Below, one piece after another: positions 1 through 7,600 of a stretch of DNA of 64,000 nt. Below the pieces are notes generated by a model. That model made no database searches. It worked only from the letters and a program-made list of their open reading frames with translations, and was not told the origin of the DNA. Both the position numbers and the translations under genes were made by a program. The stretch comes from Acidobacteriota bacterium (GTDB taxonomy: Bacteria; Acidobacteriota; Thermoanaerobaculia; Multivoradales; JAGPDF01), in assembly GCA_014584695.1 (NCBI GenBank), contig JACTMI010000020.1:186001-250000 (forward strand), written 5' to 3'. Position 1 is the stretch's first letter; the number at the start of each line of letters is the position of its first letter.

Positions 1-2
1 GG

Positions 3-1526
3 CTCGTGGTGCACTGGGCGCTCGAGGCGCGCGACGGCGCCTCGGCGACGCTGCTCGGCGAAGCGGACGGGGTGACCGACGCGGAGGGGCGAGCCAGCCG
101 TCGGGTCCGCGCCGAGGGCGCCGGCGGCAGCTTCACGCTGCGCGCGACGATCGGCGAGCCAGTGGTGGCCGAGGTCCGATTCGAGGTCGGCGTGCTCGCG
201 GCGACGCTGCCGCCGCCGCCGTTCGGCGTGCCGGCGTCACCCGCTGCGCCGGCAATCGAGCGGCTCTGTCAGTCGCCGGCGGGTGCGGGTAACCCGCTCT
301 GCGTCTACCTGTTTGCTTCCGGGCTGACGGCCGCCGAGCAGTTGCGCGCGGCCGAGGAGCTGTCGGGGCGTGAGGCGACCCTCCTCGGGCGCGCTGCCCG
401 CGCCGGCGCCGACGAGCATCTGCGCGGCGTGCGCGCGCGGATGACGGCGCTGCGCGGCGGGCCGATGACGGCCGCGGCCGGCGACCTCGGCATCTCGCTC
501 GGCGGGCGGGCGCTCTCCTCCGGCCAGATCGCCGCCGCCTGGCAGGAGTCCGAGCGTCGGGCCGGGTTCGCGCGGCGGGTCGCCTGGAGTCTCGACCGCG
601 CCGGTCGCGACGGGGACCCGGGCGAGGAGTCGCTGGAGGCGGGTCTGCCCGCGCTCGCGCCGCCGCGCCCCTGGGGCCTGTTCGCGAGCGGCCGGATCTC
701 TTTCGGCGAGAAGGACCGCACCGGTCGGGAGCCGGGATTCGAGTTCGAGACCTTCGCCTTCACCCTGGGCGCCGATCGCCGCTTCGGCCACCGACTCGTG
801 CTCGGCGCGGCCCTCGGCCTGTTCGAGAGCCGGACCGACCTCGCGGACGATGGCGGCCTCGACGTTTCCGCGCGTGACCTGACGCTCTACGGGCTCTGGC
901 AGCGCGAGAACGGTCTCTACCTCCAGCTCTCGGGGACCTACGGCAGCAACGAGCTCGCCCTCGACCGCCGGGTGGAGCTGCCGCGGCGCGGTGTCGAGCG
1001 GGCGACCGCGACCGCCGACGGCGACCAGACGGCGCTGGGGCTCGAGCTCGGCGCGACGTTCGAGCGCCGCGCCTGGAATCTGAACGGGTTCGGCCGGCTG
1101 TCGTGGGTGGAGGCCGAGCTGGATCGTTTCGCCGAGCGATCGACGGGGGTCGCGGGCGCGCCCCCGCTGGCGGCGCTCGAGGTCGCCGACCAGGGCGTCG
1201 ATTCGCTGCTCGCCGAGGTGGGGCTGGATCTCGCTTACACGCGCCACGTGCGCTGGGGCCTGCTGCGGCCGCTGCTCCGCTTCAGCCTGCTGCACGAGCT
1301 CGCGGACGACGCGCGCGCCATCCGCGCGCGTCTGCTCGTCGATCCCGATCCGACCAACGTCTTCCTGGTGCCCACGGATGCGCCGGACCGCGACTGGGCG
1401 AGCGTCGGCGTGGGGCTGCAGCTCTACACGCTGCGCGGCTCGCTGTTCCTGATCGTCGACCGCGAGGTCGGCCGGCGAGACCTCGAGACCACCCGCGCCA
1501 CGATCGGCCTGCGCCGGGAGCTCTGA
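3..1526 (+). CDS. Autotransporter-type outer membrane barrel protein, 5' end cut by window
   Basis: The reading frame is open to the left edge, so the true start lies outside the window; a GTG at 6 is only the first possible codon. The first 60 or so residues look like a bacterial Ig-like (invasin/Big_1) module (ATLLGEADGVTDAEG, then a short beta-rich stretch). A proline-rich linker and a helical region with two cysteines follow. The last 290 residues alternate hydrophobic and polar residues with many aromatics, starting near PRPWGLFASGRISFGEKD and ending LRREL. This is the pattern of an autotransporter beta-domain (12-strand barrel family). The protein would sit in the outer membrane and expose or secrete its N-terminal part. 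Its stop is 2 bases before the next gene, so the two are probably cotranscribed. The passenger is unseen, so its role is unknown. Confidence 0.7.
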   Translation, partial: LVVHWALEARDGASATLLGEADGVTDAEGRASRRVRAEGAGGSFTLRATIGEPVVAEVRFEVGVLAATLPPPPFGVPASPAAPAIERLCQSPAGAGNPLCVYLFASGLTAAEQLRAAEELSGREATLLGRAARAGADEHLRGVRARMTALRGGPMTAAAGDLGISLGGRALSSGQIAAAWQESERRAGFARRVAWSLDRAGRDGDPGEESLEAGLPALAPPRPWGLFASGRISFGEKDRTGREPGFEFETFAFTLGADRRFGHRLVLGAALGLFESRTDLADDGGLDVSARDLTLYGLWQRENGLYLQLSGTYGSNELALDRRVELPRRGVERATATADGDQTALGLELGATFERRAWNLNGFGRLSWVEAELDRFAERSTGVAGAPPLAALEVADQGVDSLLAEVGLDLAYTRHVRWGLLRPLLRFSLLHELADDARAIRARLLVDPDPTNVFLVPTDAPDRDWASVGVGLQLYTLRGSLFLIVDREVGRRDLETTRATIGLRREL

Positions 1527-1528
1527 CC

Positions 1529-3397
1529 ATGAACCGTCTCCTGCCGTTGTCGCTGCTCGCCGCCGTCGTCTCGGTCGCCCTGCCGCCGCCCGCGGCGATC
1601 GCGGCCAAGCCACCGAAGGTGGAGCCACCCCGCCACGCCGAGGACCTCTTCGTCGTCCACTGCCTGCTGCCGGCGCCGCTGCGGCGGCTCGGGCGCTACG
1701 CGACCATCGAGGGAGCCCGGCGGGTGGTCAAGACGAGCGCCGAAGACTGTCGCGTCCGCGGCGGCGAGTACGGCGCCGACCGCGGTGACGAGCTGTTCGC
1801 GCTGCGCGTCTGGCTCGAAGCGGCGCGCTCCGGCGACCCCGAAGCGCAGAACGCGGTTGGCGAGCTGCTCGAGCGCGGCGCCGGCGGCGAGGCCGACCCC
1901 GCGGGGGCGGCGGCCTGGTATCGGCGCGCGGCCGACCAGGGCTTCGCGCGCGCGCAGATCAACCTCGGCCACCTCTACGAGCGCGGCCACGGGGTCGAGC
2001 GCGATGCGCAGGCGGCCCTCGGTTGGTACCGGCGCGCGGCCGGCTTGAGCGAGCTGCCGGGCGAGGCGGCGGCAGCCGCCGCCCAGCGTCGCGCCGAAAC
2101 GCTGGCGCGCGAGCTCGCCGAAGTCGAGCGCGAGCTGGCCGCGACGCGCGCCGAGCTCGACCGGTTGCGGGCCGAGCGCGAGGCGCGGCCGGAGGCCGAC
2201 GCCGATCCCGGGCGCGAGCAGACCCTCGAAGAGCGGCTCGCGCGCTACGAGCAGCGGCTGGCGCGACTGCGAGAGGTTGGCGAGACCGCGGTTGCGGAGG
2301 CGACCGGGCCGCGGATCGCCTTCCTCCGGCCGGACGTGCTCGCGACGCGCGGCCCGGCGTTGGTGCCGATCGCGCCCGGCGCCGCGGAGCTCGAGCTGGT
2401 CGGACGGGTCGAGGCCCCGGCGGGTTTGGCCTCGCTGGCCATGGGCGAGGAGCCGGTCGCGATCGATGCGCGCGGCTATTTCCGGCTGCGGATCGGCGTC
2501 GCGGAGCCGCGGGAGATCGAGTTCGTCGCCGTCGACCGCGGCGGCGCCCGCGCGACCGCCCAGCTCCTGCTGCGCCCGGCCGGCGCGGCCGCCCCGGCGG
2601 TTCCGGCCGTCGCCGCGCCGGCGCCGAGCGAGCTCGACCGGGTCGGCAAGCGGCGCTACCGGGCGCTGCTCTTCGCCAACCAGAGCTATCGCAACCTGCC
2701 GGCGCTCGCCAGCGCGCGGGCCGACGCGGCGGCGCTCGCCAGCCTGCTCGAGAGCGAGTACGGTTTCACCACCACCCTGGTGGTCGACGCCACGCAGCTC
2801 GACCTGCTGCGCGCCTTCGAGGCGCTGCGCGGGGAGCTCACCGAGGAGCACGACCTGCTGGTCTACTTCGCCGGCCACGGCCGCATCGACGCCGCCAGCG
2901 GGCGCGGTTTCTGGCTGCCCGTCGACGCCGATCCGGAGGACGCCGCCGGCTGGGTGGCCAACGAGCTGGTCGCCGACTTCCTGGATTCCTTTCCGGTGCG
3001 GCGGGCGCTGGTGGTGGCCGACTCCTGCTACGCGGGCACGCTGACCCGGGCCGGCCTCGCCGCCGAGCCCGCGGCGCCGGGTCGGAGTTTCGCCGAACGG
3101 CAGGCGCGCACCGCGCTGACCTCGGGGGGGCTCGCGCCCGTGCTCGACGTCGGCGCCGGCGGGCGCTCCATCTTCGCCCGCGCGCTGCTGACGGTGCTGA
3201 CCCTCAACCGGACCACCGCCGCGGCGAGCCAGCTCTTCCCGGAGATCGCGACCCGCGTCGCCTTCTTCGCTGGCGAGCTCGGCGTCGAACAGAGCCCGGA
3301 GTACGCGCCGATCCAGTTCGCCGGTCACGAAGGGGGCGACTTCGTCTTCCGGCCGCGCGCTCGCGCGGCGCGAGCGACGCCCGCCGGCGGGCGGTGA
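1529..3397 (+). CDS. Secreted Sel1-repeat protein with C-terminal caspase (peptidase C14) domain
   Basis: The product has 622 residues. The start is the ATG that gives a signal peptide at once (MNRLLPLSLLAAVVSVAL, cut near AIAA). Residues 90-175 hold Sel1-type repeats (DPEAQNAVGELLERG, FARAQINLGHLYERG). Residues 184-253 are a charged coiled coil. A beta-rich region follows, and the caspase fold runs from about 372 to 615. The catalytic dyad is visible: His450 in YFAGHG and Cys500 in DSCYAG. Family members cleave after Arg, Lys or Asp depending on subgroup; the specificity here cannot be told. The signal peptide puts it in the periplasm or envelope, which is unusual for a death-type caspase. 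It lies 2 bases after the barrel gene and faces the kinase pair at 3404-5925 tail to tail with a 6-base gap. A peptidase role is likely; the substrate is unknown. Confidence 0.85.
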   Translation: MNRLLPLSLLAAVVSVALPPPAAIAAKPPKVEPPRHAEDLFVVHCLLPAPLRRLGRYATIEGARRVVKTSAEDCRVRGGEYGADRGDELFALRVWLEAARSGDPEAQNAVGELLERGAGGEADPAGAAAWYRRAADQGFARAQINLGHLYERGHGVERDAQAALGWYRRAAGLSELPGEAAAAAAQRRAETLARELAEVERELAATRAELDRLRAEREARPEADADPGREQTLEERLARYEQRLARLREVGETAVAEATGPRIAFLRPDVLATRGPALVPIAPGAAELELVGRVEAPAGLASLAMGEEPVAIDARGYFRLRIGVAEPREIEFVAVDRGGARATAQLLLRPAGAAAPAVPAVAAPAPSELDRVGKRRYRALLFANQSYRNLPALASARADAAALASLLESEYGFTTTLVVDATQLDLLRAFEALRGELTEEHDLLVYFAGHGRIDAASGRGFWLPVDADPEDAAGWVANELVADFLDSFPVRRALVVADSCYAGTLTRAGLAAEPAAPGRSFAERQARTALTSGGLAPVLDVGAGGRSIFARALLTVLTLNRTTAAASQLFPEIATRVAFFAGELGVEQSPEYAPIQFAGHEGGDFVFRPRARAARATPAGGR

Positions 3398-3403
3398 GCC
3401 CAG

Positions 3404-4423
3404 TCAGCTCTCCGGCGCCGACCAGAGCGAGCGCAACTCGGGCGGGAACAGCTCGGGCGACGGCACCAGGGTCGGATCCGCCCGGCGGGCGGCCCGCGCG
3501 TCGGCGCGCGCCGCGTCGAGGGTGCTCGGATCACCGTCGCGGCCGCGCTGGGAGGCCCAGCGCGCCGCCGCCCGCAACAGCAGCGCGGCGGCCCGGGCCC
3601 GCGGCGGGCCGGTGTCGAGCTGGAGCCCCTGGAGCTCGGCGAGCGCCGCGGCGTACTCCCCGGAGAAATAGAGGGGCGCGGCGCGCCGGAGCGCGCGATC
3701 GAGCCCGGGCGCCTCGCCGGCGGCGGTGAGCGCGCCGGCAGCCGCCACCGGCGCTCTTGTCGCCGGCGCGGCCCGCGGCGCGCGGGCCGCCGCCAGGATG
3801 TCGTCGGCGAGGCCGGCGAGGGCGCGTTCCGCTTCGGCCGCCGCCTCCTGGGCCGCGAAGGCCGCGCCGAGATCGCGGTCCCGTTCGGCGACCTCGAGGC
3901 TGGCGCGGGCGGTGCGAGCCCGCGCTAGCCCCTGCCGCAGCCGCTCCGCCGCCTCGCCGCCGGGCGCGAGCGCGGCCGCGAGAGCGGGGTCGGTGCGCAG
4001 GCTCTCGCCGAGCGCCGCCAGCTCCTCGGCGGTCGCGACCGCCGCGCGCGCCCGCTCGAGCTGAGGGTCGACGAGTTGGGTCTCGCAAGCCGCGCGCTCG
4101 CGCGCCAGCTCCGCGGCCTCCGGCAGGCCGGCGATCGCTCCCTGCTCGAGCGAGGCGCGCCACTCCCGCAGGGCACCGAGGCAGTTGCCGAGCCGCTGCT
4201 GCGCGAGCCCGAGGTAGAAATGGGGCAGGTAGCTCGGCGGCCCGGCGCGCTCCCGCGGCGAGTCGCCGAGCGCGCGGCGGAGCAGGCGCGCCGCCGCGGC
4301 CGGGTCGCCCTGCTCGAGCGCGGCGCGCGCCGCCAGATAGCTCTCCGGCGGCGCTTCGGACGCCGTCGCCGGCCCGATCGTGGCCAAGACCGCCAGGGCG
4401 AGCAAGAGCAGCGCCGGCTTCAC
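3404..4423 (-). CDS. Exported TPR-like protein translationally coupled to a Ser/Thr kinase
   Basis: The product has 339 residues. I chose the GTG at 4423 because it overlaps the kinase stop as GTGA and is followed at once by a signal peptide (KPALLLLALAVLATIGPATA, cut before SEAPPE). The mature part is almost all alpha helix rich in Ala, Glu and Arg. It has two TPR-like units, one near residues 25-90 (AARAALEQGDPAAAARLLRRA) and one near 250-285 (APLYFSGEYAAALAELQGL). The last 30 residues (DPTLVPSPELFPPELRSLW) match a tail I know from other tetratricopeptide proteins of similar bacteria. The tight coupling suggests it acts with the extracytoplasmic part of the kinase, perhaps as a sensor or scaffold. 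No catalytic motif is visible. Confidence 0.65.
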   Translation of the reverse strand: MKPALLLLALAVLATIGPATASEAPPESYLAARAALEQGDPAAAARLLRRALGDSPRERAGPPSYLPHFYLGLAQQRLGNCLGALREWRASLEQGAIAGLPEAAELARERAACETQLVDPQLERARAAVATAEELAALGESLRTDPALAAALAPGGEAAERLRQGLARARTARASLEVAERDRDLGAAFAAQEAAAEAERALAGLADDILAAARAPRAAPATRAPVAAAGALTAAGEAPGLDRALRRAAPLYFSGEYAAALAELQGLQLDTGPPRARAAALLLRAAARWASQRGRDGDPSTLDAARADARAARRADPTLVPSPELFPPELRSLWSAPES

Positions 4424-5925
4424 GGCAGCGCCTCGGCGAGGAAGCGCTGAGCACCGTCGTCGAGAAAGATCGCCTCGAGGCGCGCGGGAGCTGCCCCGGC
4501 CTCGATCCGCGCCTCCAGGGTGCGCGCCGCCCCCTGGCTCGGATGGCGCAGCCGGATCTGGTAGGCGCCGGCGGGCAGCTCGAGCCACAGCGGGGTCGAG
4601 CGCTCGACCGGCAGCGGCAGGGGTGCGCCGTCGGCCGCCCGGACCTCGACGACCTCCGCCCAGGGCCGGGCGTCGACCCAGAGGACGCCGGTCGGCGGCG
4701 GCGCGCTCGGCGCGCGCTCCGGCCCCGCCGGCCGGCGAAGCCAGAGCGCGAGCACCACGGCGGCGACGACGACGCAGCCCAGCGCGGCGGCGGCCGCGAC
4801 CACCGGTCGCCGAGCTCGCGCCAGGGCGCCGCCGGCGGGCGCGGGTCGCGCCACCGAAGAGGTGCGCTCGAAGGCACCCGAGCGCGTGGCCACCTCGCCG
4901 CCCACCACCGTCTCGGGCAGCGGCAACTCGTCGGCCGCCGACGCACCGCGCGGGCTTTCGGGCGCGAGCGGCTGGCGCTCCGGGCCCGGAGCCGCGAAGC
5001 CGCGACCGCGCCGGGAGAGCTCGGCGTCGAGCGCCGCGAAGCTCTGCTCCAGGGCGGGCGAGCGCGCCGCGGGAAGCTCGCGCGCCAGCCGTTCGAGCCC
5101 GGCGCGGAAGGCGTCGGCGTCGGGTGGCCGCGCGGCCGGGTCCTTCTCGAGCGCCCCCAGCACCAGGTCGCGCAGTGGCCCGGGAACCCGGCCGGCCGGA
5201 TCGGACTCGGCGAACGGAGTCGGGGCCCGAAAGAGGTGCCCCGAGACCAGGCTCGAGAGATCGGGGCCCTCGATCGGCCGCTGCGCGGTCAGCAGCTCGT
5301 AGAGGAGGATGCCGAAGGAATAGAGGTCGCTGCGCGCGTCGAGGCTGGCCGTGGCGCTGAACTGTTCGGGGGAGGCGTAGTGCACCTTGCCGAGGAAGGT
5401 GCCGGTGGAGGTCAGTCGCGCGGCGCCCTCGAGCTGCTTGGCGATGCCGAGATCGATCAGCTTGACCAGCGGCCGCCCGTCGGCGTCCGCGGTCAGCATG
5501 AGGTTCTCGGGCGAGATGTCGCGGTGGACGTAGTGGCGGCGGTGGAGGTAGGCGAGCGCGATCAGGCCCTGCCGGCCGATCTCGAGCGCGAGCGAGAGCG
5601 GCGGCACGCCGCCGAGCTGGCAGAGCTCGCGCAGGTTGACGCCGCGGATGTGCTCCATGACCATGTAGAAGCGCCCGTCGGCGTCGACGGAGAAGTCGTA
5701 GAGGCGCGCGACGTTCGGATGGTCGAGCTCGGTGGCCGCGCGCGCTTCGCGCACGAAGCGCTCGCGCAGCTCCGCGCTGTCGGCGAGCTCCGGGCGGAGC
5801 ACCTTGACCACCCGGACCGCGCCCAGGAGCCGATGGCGCGCGCGGTAGATCGCGCCCATTCCCCCCTCGTGGAGCTTGTCGAGGATCTCGTAGCGCGGAT
5901 CGAAGCTGGTGGGCGGTTCGCTCAT
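4420..5925 (-). CDS. Transmembrane Hanks-type Ser/Thr protein kinase with extracytoplasmic PEGA-like domain
   Basis: The product has 501 residues. The kinase domain spans about 12-275: Gly-rich loop HEGGMGAIY (19-27), ATP-anchoring Lys41 in VVKVL, catalytic Asp136 in HRDISPEN, and metal-binding Asp158 in DLG (replacing DFG, as is common in bacterial kinases). The activation segment contains GTFLGKVHYASPEQF, so the domain should be active. A low-complexity linker leads to one membrane segment near 372-395 (VVVAAVVLALWLRR). The last 105 residues, outside the inner membrane, resemble a PEGA domain (GVLWVDARPW, LELPAGAYQIRLRHP). The gene overlaps the downstream TPR gene by four bases and is divergent from tlyA across 71 bases. 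A transmembrane kinase next to a secreted caspase suggests an envelope signalling module, but no sequence links them directly. Confidence 0.88.
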   Translation of the reverse strand: MSEPPTSFDPRYEILDKLHEGGMGAIYRARHRLLGAVRVVKVLRPELADSAELRERFVREARAATELDHPNVARLYDFSVDADGRFYMVMEHIRGVNLRELCQLGGVPPLSLALEIGRQGLIALAYLHRRHYVHRDISPENLMLTADADGRPLVKLIDLGIAKQLEGAARLTSTGTFLGKVHYASPEQFSATASLDARSDLYSFGILLYELLTAQRPIEGPDLSSLVSGHLFRAPTPFAESDPAGRVPGPLRDLVLGALEKDPAARPPDADAFRAGLERLARELPAARSPALEQSFAALDAELSRRGRGFAAPGPERQPLAPESPRGASAADELPLPETVVGGEVATRSGAFERTSSVARPAPAGGALARARRPVVAAAAALGCVVVAAVVLALWLRRPAGPERAPSAPPPTGVLWVDARPWAEVVEVRAADGAPLPLPVERSTPLWLELPAGAYQIRLRHPSQGAARTLEARIEAGAAPARLEAIFLDDGAQRFLAEALP

Positions 5926-5984
5926 CGCCGGGATGCGCCGCGCCGGCGCGGCCGTGGAGGACGGCGCTGGATCCTACCCTGTTC

Positions 5985-5990
5985 TAGACT
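5985..5990 (+). promoter_or_regulatory. Possible -10 box of a leaderless tlyA transcript
   Basis: The hexamer TAGACT ends 6 bases before the tlyA ATG at 5997. With normal spacing, transcription would begin at or next to the start codon. No Shine-Dalgarno sequence is visible in the gap, which fits leaderless translation. I see no -35 box, so this is tentative. Confidence 0.3.
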
Positions 5991-5996
5991 GGCCGC

Positions 5997-6746
5997 ATGA
6001 TGGGGGCCGCGCGGGCGAGGCTGGATCAGCTGTTGGTCGAACGAGGGCTGTTCGAGTCGCGGGAGCGGGCGCGCCGGGCGGTGATGGCGGGCGTGGTCGA
6101 GGTCGACGGCCGGCGCCTGGACAAGCCGGGCACGGCGGTCGAGCCGTCGGCCGAGGTGCGGGTCCTGGCGCCTGCGGAGCCCTACGTTTCGCGCGCCGGG
6201 CGCAAGCTCGAAGCGGCCCTCGACCACTTCGGGGTGGATCCCGATGGGCTCGCCTGCCTCGACGTCGGGGCCTCCACCGGGGGGTTCACCGACTGCCTGC
6301 TCACCCGCGGGGCGAGGCGGGTCACCGCGCTCGACGTCGGCTACGGCCTGCTCGACGCGCGGCTCCGAGTCGATCCCCGGGTCGAGGTGCGCGAGCGGGT
6401 CAACGCCCGCCACCTCGCCGCCGACGCCTTCGCCGACCGCTTCGACCTGATCGTCGTCGACGTCTCCTTCATCTCGCTCGCCAAGGTGGTTCCGGCGTTG
6501 GTCCCCCACCTGGCGCCGCGGGGGCGGCTGCTGGTGCTGATCAAGCCCCAGTTCGAGGTCGGCCGCGGGCGCGTCGGCCGCGGCGGCGTCGTCCGCGACC
6601 AAGAGCTGCGCGAGGCGACGGTCGCCGCGCGGGCGGCGGAGCTCGCGGCGCTGGGCCTCGAGCCGCTGGGACGGTTCGATTCACCGGTCCACGGCGCCGA
6701 CGGCAACCGCGAATGCTTCGCGCTCTTCGCCCGGAGCGGCGCGTGA
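5997..6746 (+). CDS. tlyA: TlyA-family rRNA 2'-O-methyltransferase
   Basis: The product has 249 residues, normal for the family. An S4 RNA-binding domain covers about 8-66 (RLDQLLVERGLFESRERAR). The rest is an FtsJ-like methyltransferase: the SAM-binding motif is LDVGASTGGFTDCLL, and the K-D-K-E set is visible as SRAGRKLEAA, VVDVSFISL, LIKPQFEVG and NRECFALF. Characterised TlyA proteins methylate the 2'-OH of cytidines in 16S and/or 23S rRNA; some were named haemolysins because of a secondary phenotype. Two ATG codons lie in tandem at 5997 and 6000 with no clear ribosome binding site. The stop overlaps the NAD kinase start as GTGA, so the genes are coupled. Confidence 0.93.
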   Translation: MMGAARARLDQLLVERGLFESRERARRAVMAGVVEVDGRRLDKPGTAVEPSAEVRVLAPAEPYVSRAGRKLEAALDHFGVDPDGLACLDVGASTGGFTDCLLTRGARRVTALDVGYGLLDARLRVDPRVEVRERVNARHLAADAFADRFDLIVVDVSFISLAKVVPALVPHLAPRGRLLVLIKPQFEVGRGRVGRGGVVRDQELREATVAARAAELAALGLEPLGRFDSPVHGADGNRECFALFARSGA

Positions 6747-7600
6747 GCGAGCGGTTCCCCCGCGTCGGCGTGGTGGCGCGCCACGGCAGCGCTTCGGCAC
6801 GCGCGGTCGCGGCCGAGCTCTCCGAATGGCTCGCCCGCCGCGGCCACCAGCCCCTGCTCGACGCCGAGAGCTTCGCCAGCGCCGAGACCGCCGCCGGGGT
6901 GCTCGAGCCGGGCGGGCCGTGCGATCTGGTGGTGGTCCTGGGCGGCGACGGCACCCTGCTCTCGGTGGCGCGCAACTACGCCGGCGGTCCGCCGCTCCTG
7001 GGGGTGAACCTGGGCCGCCTCGGCTTCCTGACCGAGGTGCCGCGCGACGAGCTCTACCCGGCGCTGCTCGAGATCCTCGCCGGCCGCTACGAGCTCGAGC
7101 CGCGCTCGCTGCTCGAAGTCGAGCTCGCGCGCGGCTCGGGGGAGCGGATGCGCTACCGCGCGCTCAACGACGCGGTGATCGCCAAGAGCGCGCTGTCGCG
7201 GATCATCGATTTGCGGCTCTCGGTCGACGGCCGGCTGGTCTCGCGCTACCGCTCGGACGGGCTGGTGGTGTCCACGCCCACCGGCTCGACCGCCTACAAC
7301 CTCTCGGCGGGGGGGCCGATCCTCCATCCGCTCTTGCCCGTGGCGGTGCTGACGCCGATCTGTCCGCACGCCCTGACCTTGCGGCCGCTGGTGGTGCCGG
7401 ACACCTCGGCGATCGAGATCGGGCTCGAGACGCCGAGCGAACGGGTCTTCCTCACCGTCGACGGCCAGGAGGGGACCGAGCTCGGCTTCGGCGACGTGGT
7501 CGGCGTCACCCGCTCCGCCGAGGAGGTCAGCCTCGTGCGCACCGCCGAGCCGCGGTCGATCTTCGAGGGCCTGCGCAGCAAGCTGCATTGGGGCGAATGA
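6743..7600 (+). CDS. nadK: NAD kinase
   Basis: The product has 285 residues starting at the GTG in the GTGA overlap with tlyA (SERFPRVGVVARHGS). The ATP/NAD kinase hallmark GGDGT is at 67-71 (VVVLGGDGTLLSVARN). Other conserved blocks are NLGRLGFLTEV, RSDGLVVSTPTGSTAYNLSA and VFLTVDGQEG. The enzyme phosphorylates NAD to NADP in the cytoplasm. The tlyA-nadK order is common in bacteria. The stop overlaps the tamB start as ATGA. Confidence 0.95.
   Translation: MSERFPRVGVVARHGSASARAVAAELSEWLARRGHQPLLDAESFASAETAAGVLEPGGPCDLVVVLGGDGTLLSVARNYAGGPPLLGVNLGRLGFLTEVPRDELYPALLEILAGRYELEPRSLLEVELARGSGERMRYRALNDAVIAKSALSRIIDLRLSVDGRLVSRYRSDGLVVSTPTGSTAYNLSAGGPILHPLLPVAVLTPICPHALTLRPLVVPDTSAIEIGLETPSERVFLTVDGQEGTELGFGDVVGVTRSAEEVSLVRTAEPRSIFEGLRSKLHWGE

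Noticed and set aside
6675-6690. GGTTCGATTC, like the T-loop of a tRNA
   Set aside because: It lies inside the well-supported tlyA coding frame and no acceptor stem or anticodon arm can be drawn around it.
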